From Kutzneria buriramensis (GTDB lineage: Bacteria > Actinomycetota > Actinomycetes > Mycobacteriales > Pseudonocardiaceae): 64,000 nucleotides of DNA. Position numbers and translations under genes: made by a program. Location: contig NZ_QUNO01000006.1 of NCBI RefSeq assembly GCF_003387475.1, forward strand, positions 248,001 through 312,000, given 5' to 3'. A model generated the notes under the pieces. That model was not told where the DNA came from and made no database searches. It saw only the letters and a program-made list of their open reading frames with translations. Of the stretch, positions 53,413 through 62,472 are shown piece after piece; positions within the stretch are counted from its first letter, which is position 1, and every line of letters begins with the position of its first letter.

Positions 53413-53910
53413 TCAGGACCAGACGCGGTCCAGATCCTCGGCGTAAAAGGTGATGGCCCGGTGGTAGCGCTGGATGTCGGGGTCGGAAGTGGTGTCGGCG
53501 AGCAGGGTGAGCAGCGACGCCACCGCCTCCTTGGCGTCGCCGGCGTTGTACCGGGCCATTGCGAGGAACACGGCAAGCGCGCGGTCGCCCGGGAACTCGG
53601 CGGCGCCGGCCGCCAGCACGCCGACGGCCTCGGCGTACATGCCGAGCGACCGGTACGTGCTGCCCAGACCGAGCGTGGCGCCGCGGCGCTCGGCGGCGGA
53701 GAGTCCGTCGCCGTCGAGCGCCCGCACGTAGAACGGGACGGCTTCGCGTTCGAGGCCGAGCAGGTCGTGCACCCACGCGGTCTGGTAGGCGACCTGGACG
53801 TGGTCGGGCGCGACCGTCGACAGGTGCAGCAGCAGGTCCCGGGCCTGGTCCAGCGAGCCGGACTCGCGTAGCGACACGGCCCGGGCCAGCTGCTCCTCGA
53901 CATCGATCAC
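53413..53910 (-). CDS. Tetratricopeptide-repeat protein
   Basis: 165 residues with three to four TPR-like helix pairs (ESGSLDQARDLLLHL; LLGLEREAVPFYVRAL; SLGMYAEAVGVLAAG; NAGDAKEAVASLL). Starts at GTG 53910, overlapping the YidC stop by GTGA, so the two are coupled. Resembles small TPR proteins annotated as tetratrico-peptide repeat members; probably a scaffold or chaperone partner. Confidence 0.85.
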   Translation of the reverse strand: MIDVEEQLARAVSLRESGSLDQARDLLLHLSTVAPDHVQVAYQTAWVHDLLGLEREAVPFYVRALDGDGLSAAERRGATLGLGSTYRSLGMYAEAVGVLAAGAAEFPGDRALAVFLAMARYNAGDAKEAVASLLTLLADTTSDPDIQRYHRAITFYAEDLDRVWS

Positions 53911-54548
53911 ACGGTGACCTTCTCACGCCGTTGGAGCAGCGCGCGCTCGGCGGCTGTCCACGCGGTGGTGGTGAGCAGGTAGATGCCGGCCGCGAGCGGC
54001 ACGAACATCGCGAACACGACCGTGCCGAAGGGCAACGCCCGCAGCAGCTTGGGGCCGGTCATGCGCATCGCCGTCCACGTGGCGACGCCGGCCATCAGCG
54101 CGAACAGACAGACGGCGGCGAGGCTCGGCGAGGTGAGGAACACCGTGCTCAGGGGCGTGCCGAGCAGTGTGTGGGTGAGCAGCAGGTTGGGGTGGCCGCC
54201 GACGGTCGGCGACAGGAACAGCCGGTACATCACGGAGAAGATCGGCAGCTGGATGAGCATGGGCAGGCAGCCGGCGAACATGCCCTTGCCCTCGCCGCCG
54301 TAGAAGGCGGCCAGTTCCTGGTTGAGGCGGTCGGGGTTGTCGCGGTGTTTGTCCTGGATCTCCTTGAGCTTGGGCATGACGGCGGCACGGGCCTTCTCGC
54401 CGCGGACCTGGATGCGGGCCAGCGGGTGCAGGCAGAGTCGGATGATCATGACGAAGGCGACGATGGCGCCGGCGGTGCCGGTGAGCGGCGCGAGCCAGTT
54501 GACCAGGTGGTAGGCGGCGTCGATGAACGGGTCGAGAAAGGACAGCAT
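53907..54548 (-). CDS. YidC/Oxa1-family membrane insertase, short type
   Basis: 213 residues with five TM segments, lacking the periplasmic domain of Gram-negative YidC. Hallmarks: VMIIRLCLHPLARIQVR (with the hydrophilic-groove Arg), a helical hairpin PKLKEIQDKHRDNPDRLNQE and FAGCLPMLIQLPIFSVMYR. It inserts membrane proteins. The location away from rpmH/rnpA/jag suggests this is a second, accessory copy. It is followed by a TPR gene and preceded by the DUF6412 gene, a combination seen in actinomycetes. Confidence 0.9.
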   Translation of the reverse strand: MLSFLDPFIDAAYHLVNWLAPLTGTAGAIVAFVMIIRLCLHPLARIQVRGEKARAAVMPKLKEIQDKHRDNPDRLNQELAAFYGGEGKGMFAGCLPMLIQLPIFSVMYRLFLSPTVGGHPNLLLTHTLLGTPLSTVFLTSPSLAAVCLFALMAGVATWTAMRMTGPKLLRALPFGTVVFAMFVPLAAGIYLLTTTAWTAAERALLQRREKVTV

Positions 54549-54594
54549 GAGGGGGCCCTTCAGCGGAGGGTGAGAAATAGGTGCCTGGGGTGGG

Positions 54595-54846
54595 TCAGGC
54601 CGCTGAAGGTGCTCGGGATCGGGTGTGTCCGGGCGCGTCCGGGTCGAGTTGGCGCAGCACGCGGCGGCTGCGGGCCTGCTCGCGGTGGGCCAGGCCGACG
54701 GTGCGGCGGACCGCGTGGTCGGCGTGGCGGGTGGAGCAGAGGTGGATGGCCAGCGCGGCGATGAGGACGCCGGCGAGCAGGACGAGGCTCGCGAGGCCGG
54801 GGCCGGCGGTCATGAGGGTGGTGAAGGTCGTGACGAGTTCGTGCAC
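54595..54846 (-). CDS. DUF6412-like small membrane protein
   Basis: 83 residues with one TM segment (GLASLVLLAGVLIAALAIHL) followed by a basic tail, as in DUF6412 proteins found beside accessory yidC genes. Probably works with the insertase downstream, 46 bp away. Function unknown. Confidence 0.7.
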   Translation of the reverse strand: MHELVTTFTTLMTAGPGLASLVLLAGVLIAALAIHLCSTRHADHAVRRTVGLAHREQARSRRVLRQLDPDAPGHTRSRAPSAA

Positions 54847-54932
54847 GATCCATCCCCTCCTACGGCGCGGTCACTACTCCAGAGGGTACGACATCGGTCG
54901 CAGGTGTCCTGACTACATGACACGATCCTTGA

Positions 54933-55787
54933 ATGGTGGACGAGCTCTTTCCGCTGGAAGACGGAGTCGGGCTGAACGTGGTTCGGGCCGGCGCTCCGGA
55001 CGCACCGGTGACCGTGGTGCTGGCGCACGGTTACGCGTTGGATCACCGCAGCTGGCATCGGGTGATCCCGGAGTTGGCGCACGACGAGTTGCAGGTCGTG
55101 GCCTACGACCATCGCGGCCATGGGCAGTCGGGGCCGGCGACGCCGGAGACGGCGACGATCGAGCAGCTCGGTGACGACCTGGCCGAGCTGATCGAGCGCG
55201 GTGTCGACTCGGAGCGGGTGGTCGTGGTGGGCCACTCGATGGGTGGCATGGCGACGATGGCGCTGGTGGAGCGGCATCCGCGGCTGTTCGCGCGGCGGGT
55301 GTCGGGGTTGGCGTTCCTGTCGACGGCGGTGGGTCGGCGGGGCGAGTCGTCGCTGGCGTGGCCGCAGGCCGTCGGGAAGCTCGTGGAGGAGTTGGAGAAG
55401 GTCTTCGGGCCGGTGGTGCGGCATATCCGGGGGCGGATCGAGCCGGCGAAGGCGGCGGGCCTGAAGTGGTGGCTGTTCGGCGACGACGCGGACGAGGACG
55501 ACGCGGCGTTGACCGCGGAGATGGTGGCGGAGCACTGGCCGGCGACGGTGGCGCTGTTCCGTCCGGCCTTCGACCGGTACGACCGGGAGGCGGCGTTGAC
55601 GGTGGCGGCGCGGGCGCCGGTGGTGGCCGCGGTGGGGGAGAAGGACCGGTTGTGTCCTTCGTCGAACGCGCAGGCTCTGGTGAAGGCGGTGGGGGCCGGG
55701 GACGCGGTGGTGCTGCCGGGCGCCGGGCACATGCTGCCGCTGGAGCGTCCTGACGAGGTGGTGCGGTTGGTGCGGGGTCTGGTCTAG
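54933..55787 (+). CDS. Alpha/beta hydrolase
   Basis: 284 residues. HGYALDHRSW (oxyanion), GHSMGGMA (nucleophile Ser), GEKDRLCPSS (Asp) and GAGHMLPLE (His) are all present. A cap domain lies between. Substrate unknown. Divergent from the DUF6412/yidC operon and convergent with DUF5703 with a 4-bp CTAG overlap of stop codons. Confidence 0.9.
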   Translation: MVDELFPLEDGVGLNVVRAGAPDAPVTVVLAHGYALDHRSWHRVIPELAHDELQVVAYDHRGHGQSGPATPETATIEQLGDDLAELIERGVDSERVVVVGHSMGGMATMALVERHPRLFARRVSGLAFLSTAVGRRGESSLAWPQAVGKLVEELEKVFGPVVRHIRGRIEPAKAAGLKWWLFGDDADEDDAALTAEMVAEHWPATVALFRPAFDRYDREAALTVAARAPVVAAVGEKDRLCPSSNAQALVKAVGAGDAVVLPGAGHMLPLERPDEVVRLVRGLV

Positions 55788-56008
55788 CTGATGGGGCCGG
55801 GTGCGAGGCTGTCGGCTCGGCGCTTGCGGCGGAGCCAGACCTTGCGGGTGCCGTCGCCGTAGAGCAGGACCCGGGAGAGTTCCCAGCCGGCGAATTCGGC
55901 GTGGATGGCGAGCTGGGTGGCGGCGGTGCGGCGGGAGACGCCGGGCGGCAGTCGCAGGCCGCGGTACTCCCAGTCGCCGTCGACCACCTCGTTGGTGGCT
56001 GCTGTCAT
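55784..56008 (-). CDS. DUF5703-family protein
   Basis: 74 residues. DWEYRGLRLPPGVSRRTAA and RKVWLRRKRR match DUF5703 (Rv2137c-type) proteins. ATG overlaps the stop of the upstream lipoprotein gene (ATGA). The same pair is adjacent in mycobacteria, supporting a conserved but unknown joint function. Confidence 0.85.
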   Translation of the reverse strand: MTAATNEVVDGDWEYRGLRLPPGVSRRTAATQLAIHAEFAGWELSRVLLYGDGTRKVWLRRKRRADSLAPGPIS

Positions 56009-57003
56009 GGTGTGATCACCTGGACTCCTCCGCCGTCGGCGGACGCGACGAGCACGCGTCCGGTGTTGGGGTCGGCCGCCACCGAGTCGGGTTGGCGGAC
56101 GGTGTTCAGGCGGTGGCGTTCGACGGGTTCGCCGCCGGCGATGTCGTAGCCGACCACCTGGTTGGTTGCGGTGAGGGTGACCCATGCGAGGTCGTGGGCG
56201 GGGTCGTAGGCGATCCCGTAGGGCGCGCCGGGCACGGGGTAGCGCTGGAGTTCGACGAGGGTGTCGGGTTTGTAGACGAGGAGTTCGCCGCCGCGGCTGT
56301 CGGTGACGAGGACCCGGCCGTACTTGTCGGTGACGGCGTTGGTGGCGCCGTCGCCGGCGCGCAGGCCGGCGCCGATGGTGCCGGCGGCGGGGTCGAGGTC
56401 GAAGACGGCGGTGCGGAGGCGGTCGAGGACGACGGCCTTGTCGCCGACGGGCAGGGCTTGGTCGGCGCTGGCGAGGCCGGTGATGGTGCGGTCGGTCTTG
56501 TCGCCGGTGAGGACGGCGACGGATTTCGTGTCGTGGAGGGCGACGAGGGTCTGGTCGCCCCGGGTGTTGGCGGCGACGGGGCCGCCGGTGAGTGTGATCT
56601 TGTCCACGGCGCCGGTGGGCAGGGTGATGCGTAGGAGGGCGTTGGCCGTGCGGACGGGGGCCAGCACGGTGTCGCCGGAGGTGCTGAGGTTGTCGACCCG
56701 GCCGGGCAGGTCCAGCGTCTTGGGTGGGGTGTTGAGGCTGGTCAGGTCGTAGAGGCGGAGCCCGGGCGGGTTGTCGACGGCGACGACGGCGGTGTGCTGG
56801 GCGGCGTCGACGGCGATGGCCGTGGCGTGCTGGCTCAGGGGCAGCACGGTGCCGGCGGGTGTGGTGGCGGGGGCCGGTGAGTTGGCCGGGGTGGCGGCGG
56901 TGACGGTGTCGGCGACCTGGAGGTCGTCTCCGCTGTTCTGGCCGGAGGAACACCCCGTGACCAGGGCGGTTCCGGCGATCAGGACGACGGCGAGCCGGCG
57001 CAA
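56005..57003 (-). CDS. YncE/LppL-like beta-propeller lipoprotein
   Basis: 332 residues from a TTG at 57003 with GAGGAGG upstream. Signal LRRLAVVLIAGTALVTGC with lipobox Cys, a Thr/Pro linker, then repeated blades (TAIAVDAAQHTAVVAVD; PYGIAYDPAHDLAWVTLT; PDSVAADPNTGRVLVASA) of a YVTN-type propeller. Corresponds to mycobacterial LppL (Rv2138) by family and by the downstream DUF5703 gene. Envelope-located; ligand unknown. Confidence 0.85.
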   Translation of the reverse strand: MRRLAVVLIAGTALVTGCSSGQNSGDDLQVADTVTAATPANSPAPATTPAGTVLPLSQHATAIAVDAAQHTAVVAVDNPPGLRLYDLTSLNTPPKTLDLPGRVDNLSTSGDTVLAPVRTANALLRITLPTGAVDKITLTGGPVAANTRGDQTLVALHDTKSVAVLTGDKTDRTITGLASADQALPVGDKAVVLDRLRTAVFDLDPAAGTIGAGLRAGDGATNAVTDKYGRVLVTDSRGGELLVYKPDTLVELQRYPVPGAPYGIAYDPAHDLAWVTLTATNQVVGYDIAGGEPVERHRLNTVRQPDSVAADPNTGRVLVASADGGGVQVITP

Positions 57004-57098
57004 CGGGGCCTCCTCGTGGTGCTGTGCTGCCTCCAGCATCCCCGACTGGCGCTTCGTGGTCACGTGGGGGTCACTTGCGTGTCATGTACAACACTCGG

Positions 57099-58055
57099 TC
57101 AGCCGAGCGGTCTTTCCGGATAGCCGAGTTCGATATCGCTCACGTCGTCCAGAGCGGCACGAATCGCCGGCGGGAGGACGAGGTCCTCGGCGGCGAGGCT
57201 GGCTTGCAGTTGGCCGGTGTCCCGTGCGCCGACGACGGGGGCGACGACGCCGGGCCGGTCGCGCACCCAGGCCAGGGCGACGGCGAGGGGTGTGGTGCCG
57301 AGGCCGTCGGCGGCGGTGACGACGGCTTGCACGATTCGGGCGGCGCGTTCGCTGCGGTGGTGTTCGACGTAGGGGGCGTAGTGCGGGGAGGCGCCGCGAG
57401 AGTCGCTGGGGGTGGCGTTGCGGTATTTGCCGGTGAGGACGCCGCGGCCGATGGGGGCCCAGCAGAGGATGCCGACGCCGTGGTGGTCGGCGGCGGGGGC
57501 GACCTCGCGTTCGATGCCGCGTTCGAGCAGGGAGTACTCGACCTGGGTGGAGACGATGCGGCTGGGGCTGGTGGCGGCGGCGGTGGCGAGCTGCCAGCCG
57601 GTGTAGTTGGAGACGCCGGCGTAGCGGATCTTGCCGGCCTGCTGGGCGGCGTCCACGGCGGACAGGGTCTCCTCGAGCGGGACGGTGTTGTCCCAGGCGT
57701 GCAGCTGCCAGAGGTCGATGTGGTCGACGGCGAGGCGGCGCAGCGACCCGTGCAGGGCCGTGAGCAGGGCGCCGCGGCTGGCGCCGCCGCCGAAGGGGCC
57801 GTCGTCGCGGCGGGCGACGGCCTTGGTGGCGATGATGACGTCGTCGCGTTCGACCACATCACCCACGAGCGCGCCGAGCATTTCTTCGGCGTCGGTGTAG
57901 ACGTCGGCGGTGTCGACGAGGGTGCCGCCGGCCTCGATGTAGGCGGTGAGCTGCCTGGTGGCCTCTTCGGCGTCGGTGTCCTTGCCCCAGGTCATGGTGC
58001 CCAGCGCCAGCCGGGAGACCCGAAGGCCGCTGCGGCCGAGGTGTCGATGCTGCAC
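57099..58055 (-). CDS. Aldo/keto reductase
   Basis: 318 residues from GTG 58055. GTMTWG near the start, DTADVYTDAEE with the catalytic Asp and Tyr, IATKAV with Lys, and LWQLHAWD with His form the AKR tetrad. NADPH-dependent carbonyl reductase of the general AKR group; substrate unknown. Divergent from the LLM oxidoreductase at 58129. Confidence 0.9.
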   Translation of the reverse strand: MQHRHLGRSGLRVSRLALGTMTWGKDTDAEEATRQLTAYIEAGGTLVDTADVYTDAEEMLGALVGDVVERDDVIIATKAVARRDDGPFGGGASRGALLTALHGSLRRLAVDHIDLWQLHAWDNTVPLEETLSAVDAAQQAGKIRYAGVSNYTGWQLATAAATSPSRIVSTQVEYSLLERGIEREVAPAADHHGVGILCWAPIGRGVLTGKYRNATPSDSRGASPHYAPYVEHHRSERAARIVQAVVTAADGLGTTPLAVALAWVRDRPGVVAPVVGARDTGQLQASLAAEDLVLPPAIRAALDDVSDIELGYPERPLG

Positions 58056-58128
58056 GGGTGCGAGCCTATTCCGATCTTGGCCGCTAGGCCTGTTGCCGTA
58101 GAGGTTACTGACCGGTAGGGTCCGGCTC

Positions 58129-59175
58129 GTGCGACTTGGGCTGAACCTCGGATACTGGGGCGCGGGGAACGACGCGGACAACCTGGAGCTGGCGAAGGAG
58201 GCCGAGCGCCTGGGCTTCGCGGTGGTGTGGGCCGCCGAGGCCTACGGGTCGGACGCGCCGACGGTGCTGTCGTGGGTGGCCGCTCACACCTCGACGATCG
58301 ACGTGGGCAGCGCGATCCTGCAGATCCCGGCGCGGACGCCGGCGATGGCGGCGATGACCGCGGCGACGCTGGACACTCTTTCGGGTGGTCGGTTCCGGTT
58401 GGGCCTGGGCGTGTCGGGGCCGCAGGTGTCGGAGGGCTGGCACGGGGTGCGGTTCGACAAGCCGCTGGCGCGCACCCGGGAGTACGTCGACATCGTGAAG
58501 TCGGCGCTGCGGCGGGAGAAGCTGCGCTACGAGGGCAGGCACTACACGCTGCCGCTGCCGGACGGCCCCGGCAAGGCGCTGACGCTGACGGTGCACCCGG
58601 TGCGGGAGCAGATCCCGATCTACCTGGCCGCGGTGGGGCCGAAGAATCTGGAGCTGGCCGGGGAGATCGCGGACGGCTGGCTGGCGGTGTTCTACTCGGC
58701 GGAGTTCGCGTCGGAGTCGCTGGCGCAGGTGCGGGCGGGTCGGGAGAAGGCCGGCAAGACCCTGGACGGGTTCGACGTGGTGCCGACCGCGCCGCTGGTG
58801 CTGGGTGAGGACTGGAAGACCGCCGCGGACCAGGTGCGGCCGTACGCGGCGCTGTACGTGGGCGGGATGGGCAGCCGGGAGAAGAACTTCTACAACAACC
58901 TGGCCTGCCGGATGGGCTTCGAGGCGCAGGCGGCCGAGGTGCAGGAGAAGTACCTGGCGCGGGACTACGCCGGGGCGATGGCGGCGCTGCCGGTGGAGTT
59001 CCTGGACGCGACGTCGCTGCTGGGGCCGGTGGAGCGGATCGCCGACGGCATGCAGGCGCTGGCCGGGGCCGGGGTGACGACGCTGACGGTGTCGCCGATG
59101 CACTTCGACCTGGACCTGAACGTGAAGGCGCTGCGCGCGGCGGCGGAGGCGCTGGACAAGTCGGGCGTGGCCTGA
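58129..59175 (+). CDS. LLM-class F420-dependent oxidoreductase
   Basis: 348 residues from GTG 58129. A luciferase-like TIM barrel with AEAYGSDAPTVLSW, LDTLSGGRFRLGLG and GPKNLELAGEIADGWLAVF, the pattern of F420-dependent members. Substrate unknown. In many actinomycetes it is next to the MSMEG_4193-type phosphatase, as here (45 bp apart). Confidence 0.9.
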   Translation: MRLGLNLGYWGAGNDADNLELAKEAERLGFAVVWAAEAYGSDAPTVLSWVAAHTSTIDVGSAILQIPARTPAMAAMTAATLDTLSGGRFRLGLGVSGPQVSEGWHGVRFDKPLARTREYVDIVKSALRREKLRYEGRHYTLPLPDGPGKALTLTVHPVREQIPIYLAAVGPKNLELAGEIADGWLAVFYSAEFASESLAQVRAGREKAGKTLDGFDVVPTAPLVLGEDWKTAADQVRPYAALYVGGMGSREKNFYNNLACRMGFEAQAAEVQEKYLARDYAGAMAALPVEFLDATSLLGPVERIADGMQALAGAGVTTLTVSPMHFDLDLNVKALRAAAEALDKSGVA

Positions 59176-59220
59176 CGGCCTACGGACTTCACGAGCGTGA
59201 CCGGACCGTAGGCTGCGCGT

Positions 59221-59913
59221 GTGGCGACTCTGATTCTGCTGCGACACGCGCAGTCCACCGCGAACGGTTCCGGGGTGCTGGCCGGCCGGTCTCCCGGCGT
59301 GCAGCTGGCCGAGGCCGGGCAGGCGCAGGCGGCGAAGCTGGTTGCGCGGCTGGCCGGCGTGGAGTTGGCGGCCGTGGTGTCGTCGCCGCTGCTGCGCTGC
59401 CAGCAGACGATCGCGCCCCTGACCGGTGAGCGGGGGATCGAGCCGGTCATCGAGGACGACCTGTCCGAGGTGGACTACGGCGAGTGGACCGGCAAGGCGA
59501 TCAAGGATCTGTTGAAGGAGCCGTTGTGGACGGTGGTGCAGCAGCACCCGTCCGCGGCGGTGTTCCCCGGTGGCGAGGGGTTGGCGTCGGTGCAGGCGCG
59601 GGCGGTCGCCGCGGTGCGCCGGCACGACGCGCGGATCACCGCCGAGCACGGGGACGAGGCCGTTTGGCTGGCGTGCAGTCACGGTGACGTGATCAAGGCG
59701 GTGCTGGCGGACGCGTTGGGCACGCACCTGGACTCGTTCCAGCGGATCGTCGCGGACCCGTGTTCGGTGTCGGTGGTGCGGTACACGAAGACGCGGCCGT
59801 TCGTGGTGCGGGTGAACGACCACGGGTCGGAGTACGCCGCGATCGTGCCGGTGAAGCCCAAGGAGGACGAGAACACCTCCGACGCCGTGGTCGGCGGTTC
59901 CACCGGCCCTTGA
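59221..59913 (+). CDS. Histidine phosphatase (MSMEG_4193 type)
   Basis: 230 residues from GTG 59221. LLRHAQSTANGSG carries the catalytic RHG-like motif (RHA here), SSPLLRCQQT and VDYGEWTG follow, and CSHGDV holds the second His. Homologue of Rv2135c in mycobacteria. Phosphatase or phosphomutase of unknown substrate. Followed by a strong terminator. Confidence 0.9.
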   Translation: MATLILLRHAQSTANGSGVLAGRSPGVQLAEAGQAQAAKLVARLAGVELAAVVSSPLLRCQQTIAPLTGERGIEPVIEDDLSEVDYGEWTGKAIKDLLKEPLWTVVQQHPSAAVFPGGEGLASVQARAVAAVRRHDARITAEHGDEAVWLACSHGDVIKAVLADALGTHLDSFQRIVADPCSVSVVRYTKTRPFVVRVNDHGSEYAAIVPVKPKEDENTSDAVVGGSTGP

Positions 59914-59939
59914 TAACCGGAACGTCCACTCCGTATGCT

Positions 59940-59972
59940 CGAAGGCCCCGGTCCGCTGGACCGGGGCCTTCG
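59940..59972. terminator. Strong bidirectional terminator
   Basis: CGAAGGCCCCGGTCC pairs perfectly with GGACCGGGGCCTTCG around GCT, between the convergent phosphatase and protease genes. Confidence 0.9.
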
Positions 59973-59984
59973 ACTGGGGACGGG

Positions 59985-61556
59985 TCAGTTCACGTTGACG
60001 CCGGACCAGGCGGCGGCCACGGCCTTGTACTCGGCGCTGGTGGCGCCGTACAGGTCGGAGGCGGCGGCCAGGGTGCCGGTGCGGGCCTGGGCGTACTTGG
60101 TGGTCGAGGTGAACTTGGTGGTCAGGGCGCGGAACCAGATGGCGGCGGCCTTGTCGCGGCCGATGCCGGTGACGGCCTTGCCGTTGGCCGTGGGGGAGTT
60201 GTAGGTGACGCCGTTGATGGTCTTCGTGCCGCTGCCCTCGGACAGCAGGTAGAAGAAGTGGTTGGCGACGCCGGAGGAGTAGTGCACGTCCTTGTTGCCG
60301 ACGGTGGAGGACCAGTTGTCGGCCGAGTTGCCGTCCTTGGAGGGCTGGTCCATGTAGCGCAGCGGCTTGCCGTTGCCGAAGATGTCGATCTTCTCGCCGA
60401 TCAGGTAGTCACCGACGTCGGAGGAGTTCTTGGCGTAGAACTCCACCATGGTGCCGAAGATGTCGCTGGTGGCCTCGTTGAGGCCGCCGGACTCGCCGGA
60501 GTAGACCAGGCCCGCGGTGGCGGAGGTGACGCCGTGCGACATCTCGTGCCCGGCGACGTCCAGCGCGGTCAGCGGGCGGGCGTTGCCCGAGCCGTCGCCG
60601 TAGGTCATGCAGAAGCAGGAGTCGTCCCAGAAGGCGTTGACGTAGCCGTTGCCGTAGTGGACCTTGCTCAGCGCGCCGACGCCGTTGTTCTTGATGCCGT
60701 TGCGGCCGAAGGTGTTCTTGTAGAAGTCCCACGTCTCGGCGGCGCCGTAGGCGGCGTCCGCGGCGGCGGTGTTGGTGGTGGCGGCCTTGCCGTCGCCGAA
60801 CACGTTGTTCGCGCTGGTCACCAGGGTGCCGGTGCCGGAGCCGTGGTTGAGGGTGTTGACCTGCTGGTTGCCGCGGCTGCCGTCCTTGAGCTGGTAGGTG
60901 CTGCCGGACTGCGTGGTGGTCAGGGGGACGGTGCCGGAGTACTCGGTGTTGCCGGTTCCGGAGGCCTCCTCGATGCCGTTGTAGGAGTACAGCACCTTGC
61001 CGGTGGCGGCGTCGGTGAACACGTGCTGCTGGATCGGCGTCTGGTCGGCCTGCACGCCGGTGACCACGGTCTCGTAGGCCAGGGTGGGCGTGGTGTCGAC
61101 GGCGTAGACGACCAGTTGCGGCGCGGACTTGGCCAGGTTGGAGCCAGTGACGGACGCGGCGGCCTCGCCGGCGGCGGCATTGGCCGACAGCTTCGGGGTG
61201 GTGGCCGGGGCGATGCGGTCGCGGGTGGCGTAGGTGACCGCCTGGACCGTGCCGGCGGCGTTCTCGTCGACGATCAGGTCGCCGCCGATGACCCGCAGGC
61301 CGGCGTAGGTGCGGTCGTAGCGCAGGTGGCGGGCGCCGCTGGCGTCGGTGACGACGTCCTTGACGACCAGCTTCTCCTGGCTGCCGAGCCCGAGCGTGCC
61401 GGCCAGCGCGGACGCCTGGTCGGCGGCCGCCGCGAGCGCGGCCTGCCGGGCGAGCAGCGGATTGGCCGGCGCGGCGGTGGCCGTGGTGAGCCCGGCGGTG
61501 GTGCCCAGCAGGGCCATCGTCACGGCCGCGGCGCAGCACAGGGTCACACGTTTCAT
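59985..61556 (-). CDS. Secreted M4 (thermolysin-like) metalloprotease
   Basis: 523 residues. Signal peptide MKRVTLCCAAAVTMALLGTT, an FTP/PepSY-type propeptide to about residue 210, then the peptidase with HEMSH (H337, E338, H341), GGLNEATSD supplying the third zinc ligand and HYSSGVANH with the catalytic His. Ends after the peptidase domain. ATG 61556 with AGGAGAG upstream. Secreted and self-activated; degrades external protein. It interrupts the conserved mycobacteria-like gene block. Confidence 0.92.
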   Translation of the reverse strand: MKRVTLCCAAAVTMALLGTTAGLTTATAAPANPLLARQAALAAAADQASALAGTLGLGSQEKLVVKDVVTDASGARHLRYDRTYAGLRVIGGDLIVDENAAGTVQAVTYATRDRIAPATTPKLSANAAAGEAAASVTGSNLAKSAPQLVVYAVDTTPTLAYETVVTGVQADQTPIQQHVFTDAATGKVLYSYNGIEEASGTGNTEYSGTVPLTTTQSGSTYQLKDGSRGNQQVNTLNHGSGTGTLVTSANNVFGDGKAATTNTAAADAAYGAAETWDFYKNTFGRNGIKNNGVGALSKVHYGNGYVNAFWDDSCFCMTYGDGSGNARPLTALDVAGHEMSHGVTSATAGLVYSGESGGLNEATSDIFGTMVEFYAKNSSDVGDYLIGEKIDIFGNGKPLRYMDQPSKDGNSADNWSSTVGNKDVHYSSGVANHFFYLLSEGSGTKTINGVTYNSPTANGKAVTGIGRDKAAAIWFRALTTKFTSTTKYAQARTGTLAAASDLYGATSAEYKAVAAAWSGVNVN

Positions 61557-61731
61557 CGACTCTCCTGGTTCCTGGGGCAGGGGTGTCCAGAAATCCACTG
61601 TTTCCGACGGATCGGACATCGGGAACGAGTTCGATCCTGCCGAGTCGCGAACACGGAACGTAATAGGGAAATCCCTTGCTCCGGCCATGGGACGTTGACT
61701 GTTAAGGACGTCCGACAGAAGGGGGAACACG

Positions 61732-62472
61732 GTGCGTAGTGTCGAGGTGGGGCCGGACGGGGCCCGGATGCGCTGGGTGGAGCTGCCCGGCGCCGAGCCG
61801 ACGACGGTCTACCTGCACGGCCTGGGCTCGTCCGGCCCGGCCTATTTCGCCGAGGTCGCGGCGGCCACCGGCCGTCGGTCGCTGCTGGTCGACCTCCTCG
61901 GCTTCGGCCTGAGCGACCGGCCGGCGAGCTTCGGCTACACGATGGAGGACCACGCCGACACGGTCGCGACGCTGCTACGCAGCGTGGATCTGGCCACTGT
62001 GCGGGTGGTGGCGCACAGCATGGGCGGGGCGATCGCGATCCTGCTCGCGGAGCGTCACCCCGAGCTGGTCGGCGAGCTGATCCTGGCCGAGGCGAACCTG
62101 CGGCCGGTCGGTCGCCCCGTGCTCAGCGCGCGGATCGCCGCCTACGGCGAGCAGGACTACGTGCAGACCATGCACCAGCGCATCCTCGGCGTGGTCGGCA
62201 GCGAGTGGGCGGCCACCGCGCGCCACGCCGATCCGTTGGCGATGCACCGCAGCGCGGTGTCGCTGGCCAGCGGCGAGCGGGAGCGCTGGTACGTGCACAG
62301 CCTGTGCGCGCTGACGATTCCCCGCACCTTCCTGCGCGGTGAGCTCAGCGACCGGCCGGCCGACGAGGCGGCGCTGGTCGAGGCCGGCGTGACCGTGGCG
62401 GTGATCCCCGGCGGCGGCCACAACATGATGCTGGACAACCCGAAGGCGTTCGTGGAGGCGCTCACCCGATGA
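61732..62472 (+). CDS. Alpha/beta hydrolase
   Basis: 246 residues from GTG 61732. HGLGSSGPAYF, AHSMGGAI (nucleophile Ser) and GGGHNMML (His) define the fold; Asp is in the last third. Overlaps the amidohydrolase gene by ATGA, so the two probably serve one degradation path. Substrate unknown. Confidence 0.88.
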   Translation: MRSVEVGPDGARMRWVELPGAEPTTVYLHGLGSSGPAYFAEVAAATGRRSLLVDLLGFGLSDRPASFGYTMEDHADTVATLLRSVDLATVRVVAHSMGGAIAILLAERHPELVGELILAEANLRPVGRPVLSARIAAYGEQDYVQTMHQRILGVVGSEWAATARHADPLAMHRSAVSLASGERERWYVHSLCALTIPRTFLRGELSDRPADEAALVEAGVTVAVIPGGGHNMMLDNPKAFVEALTR

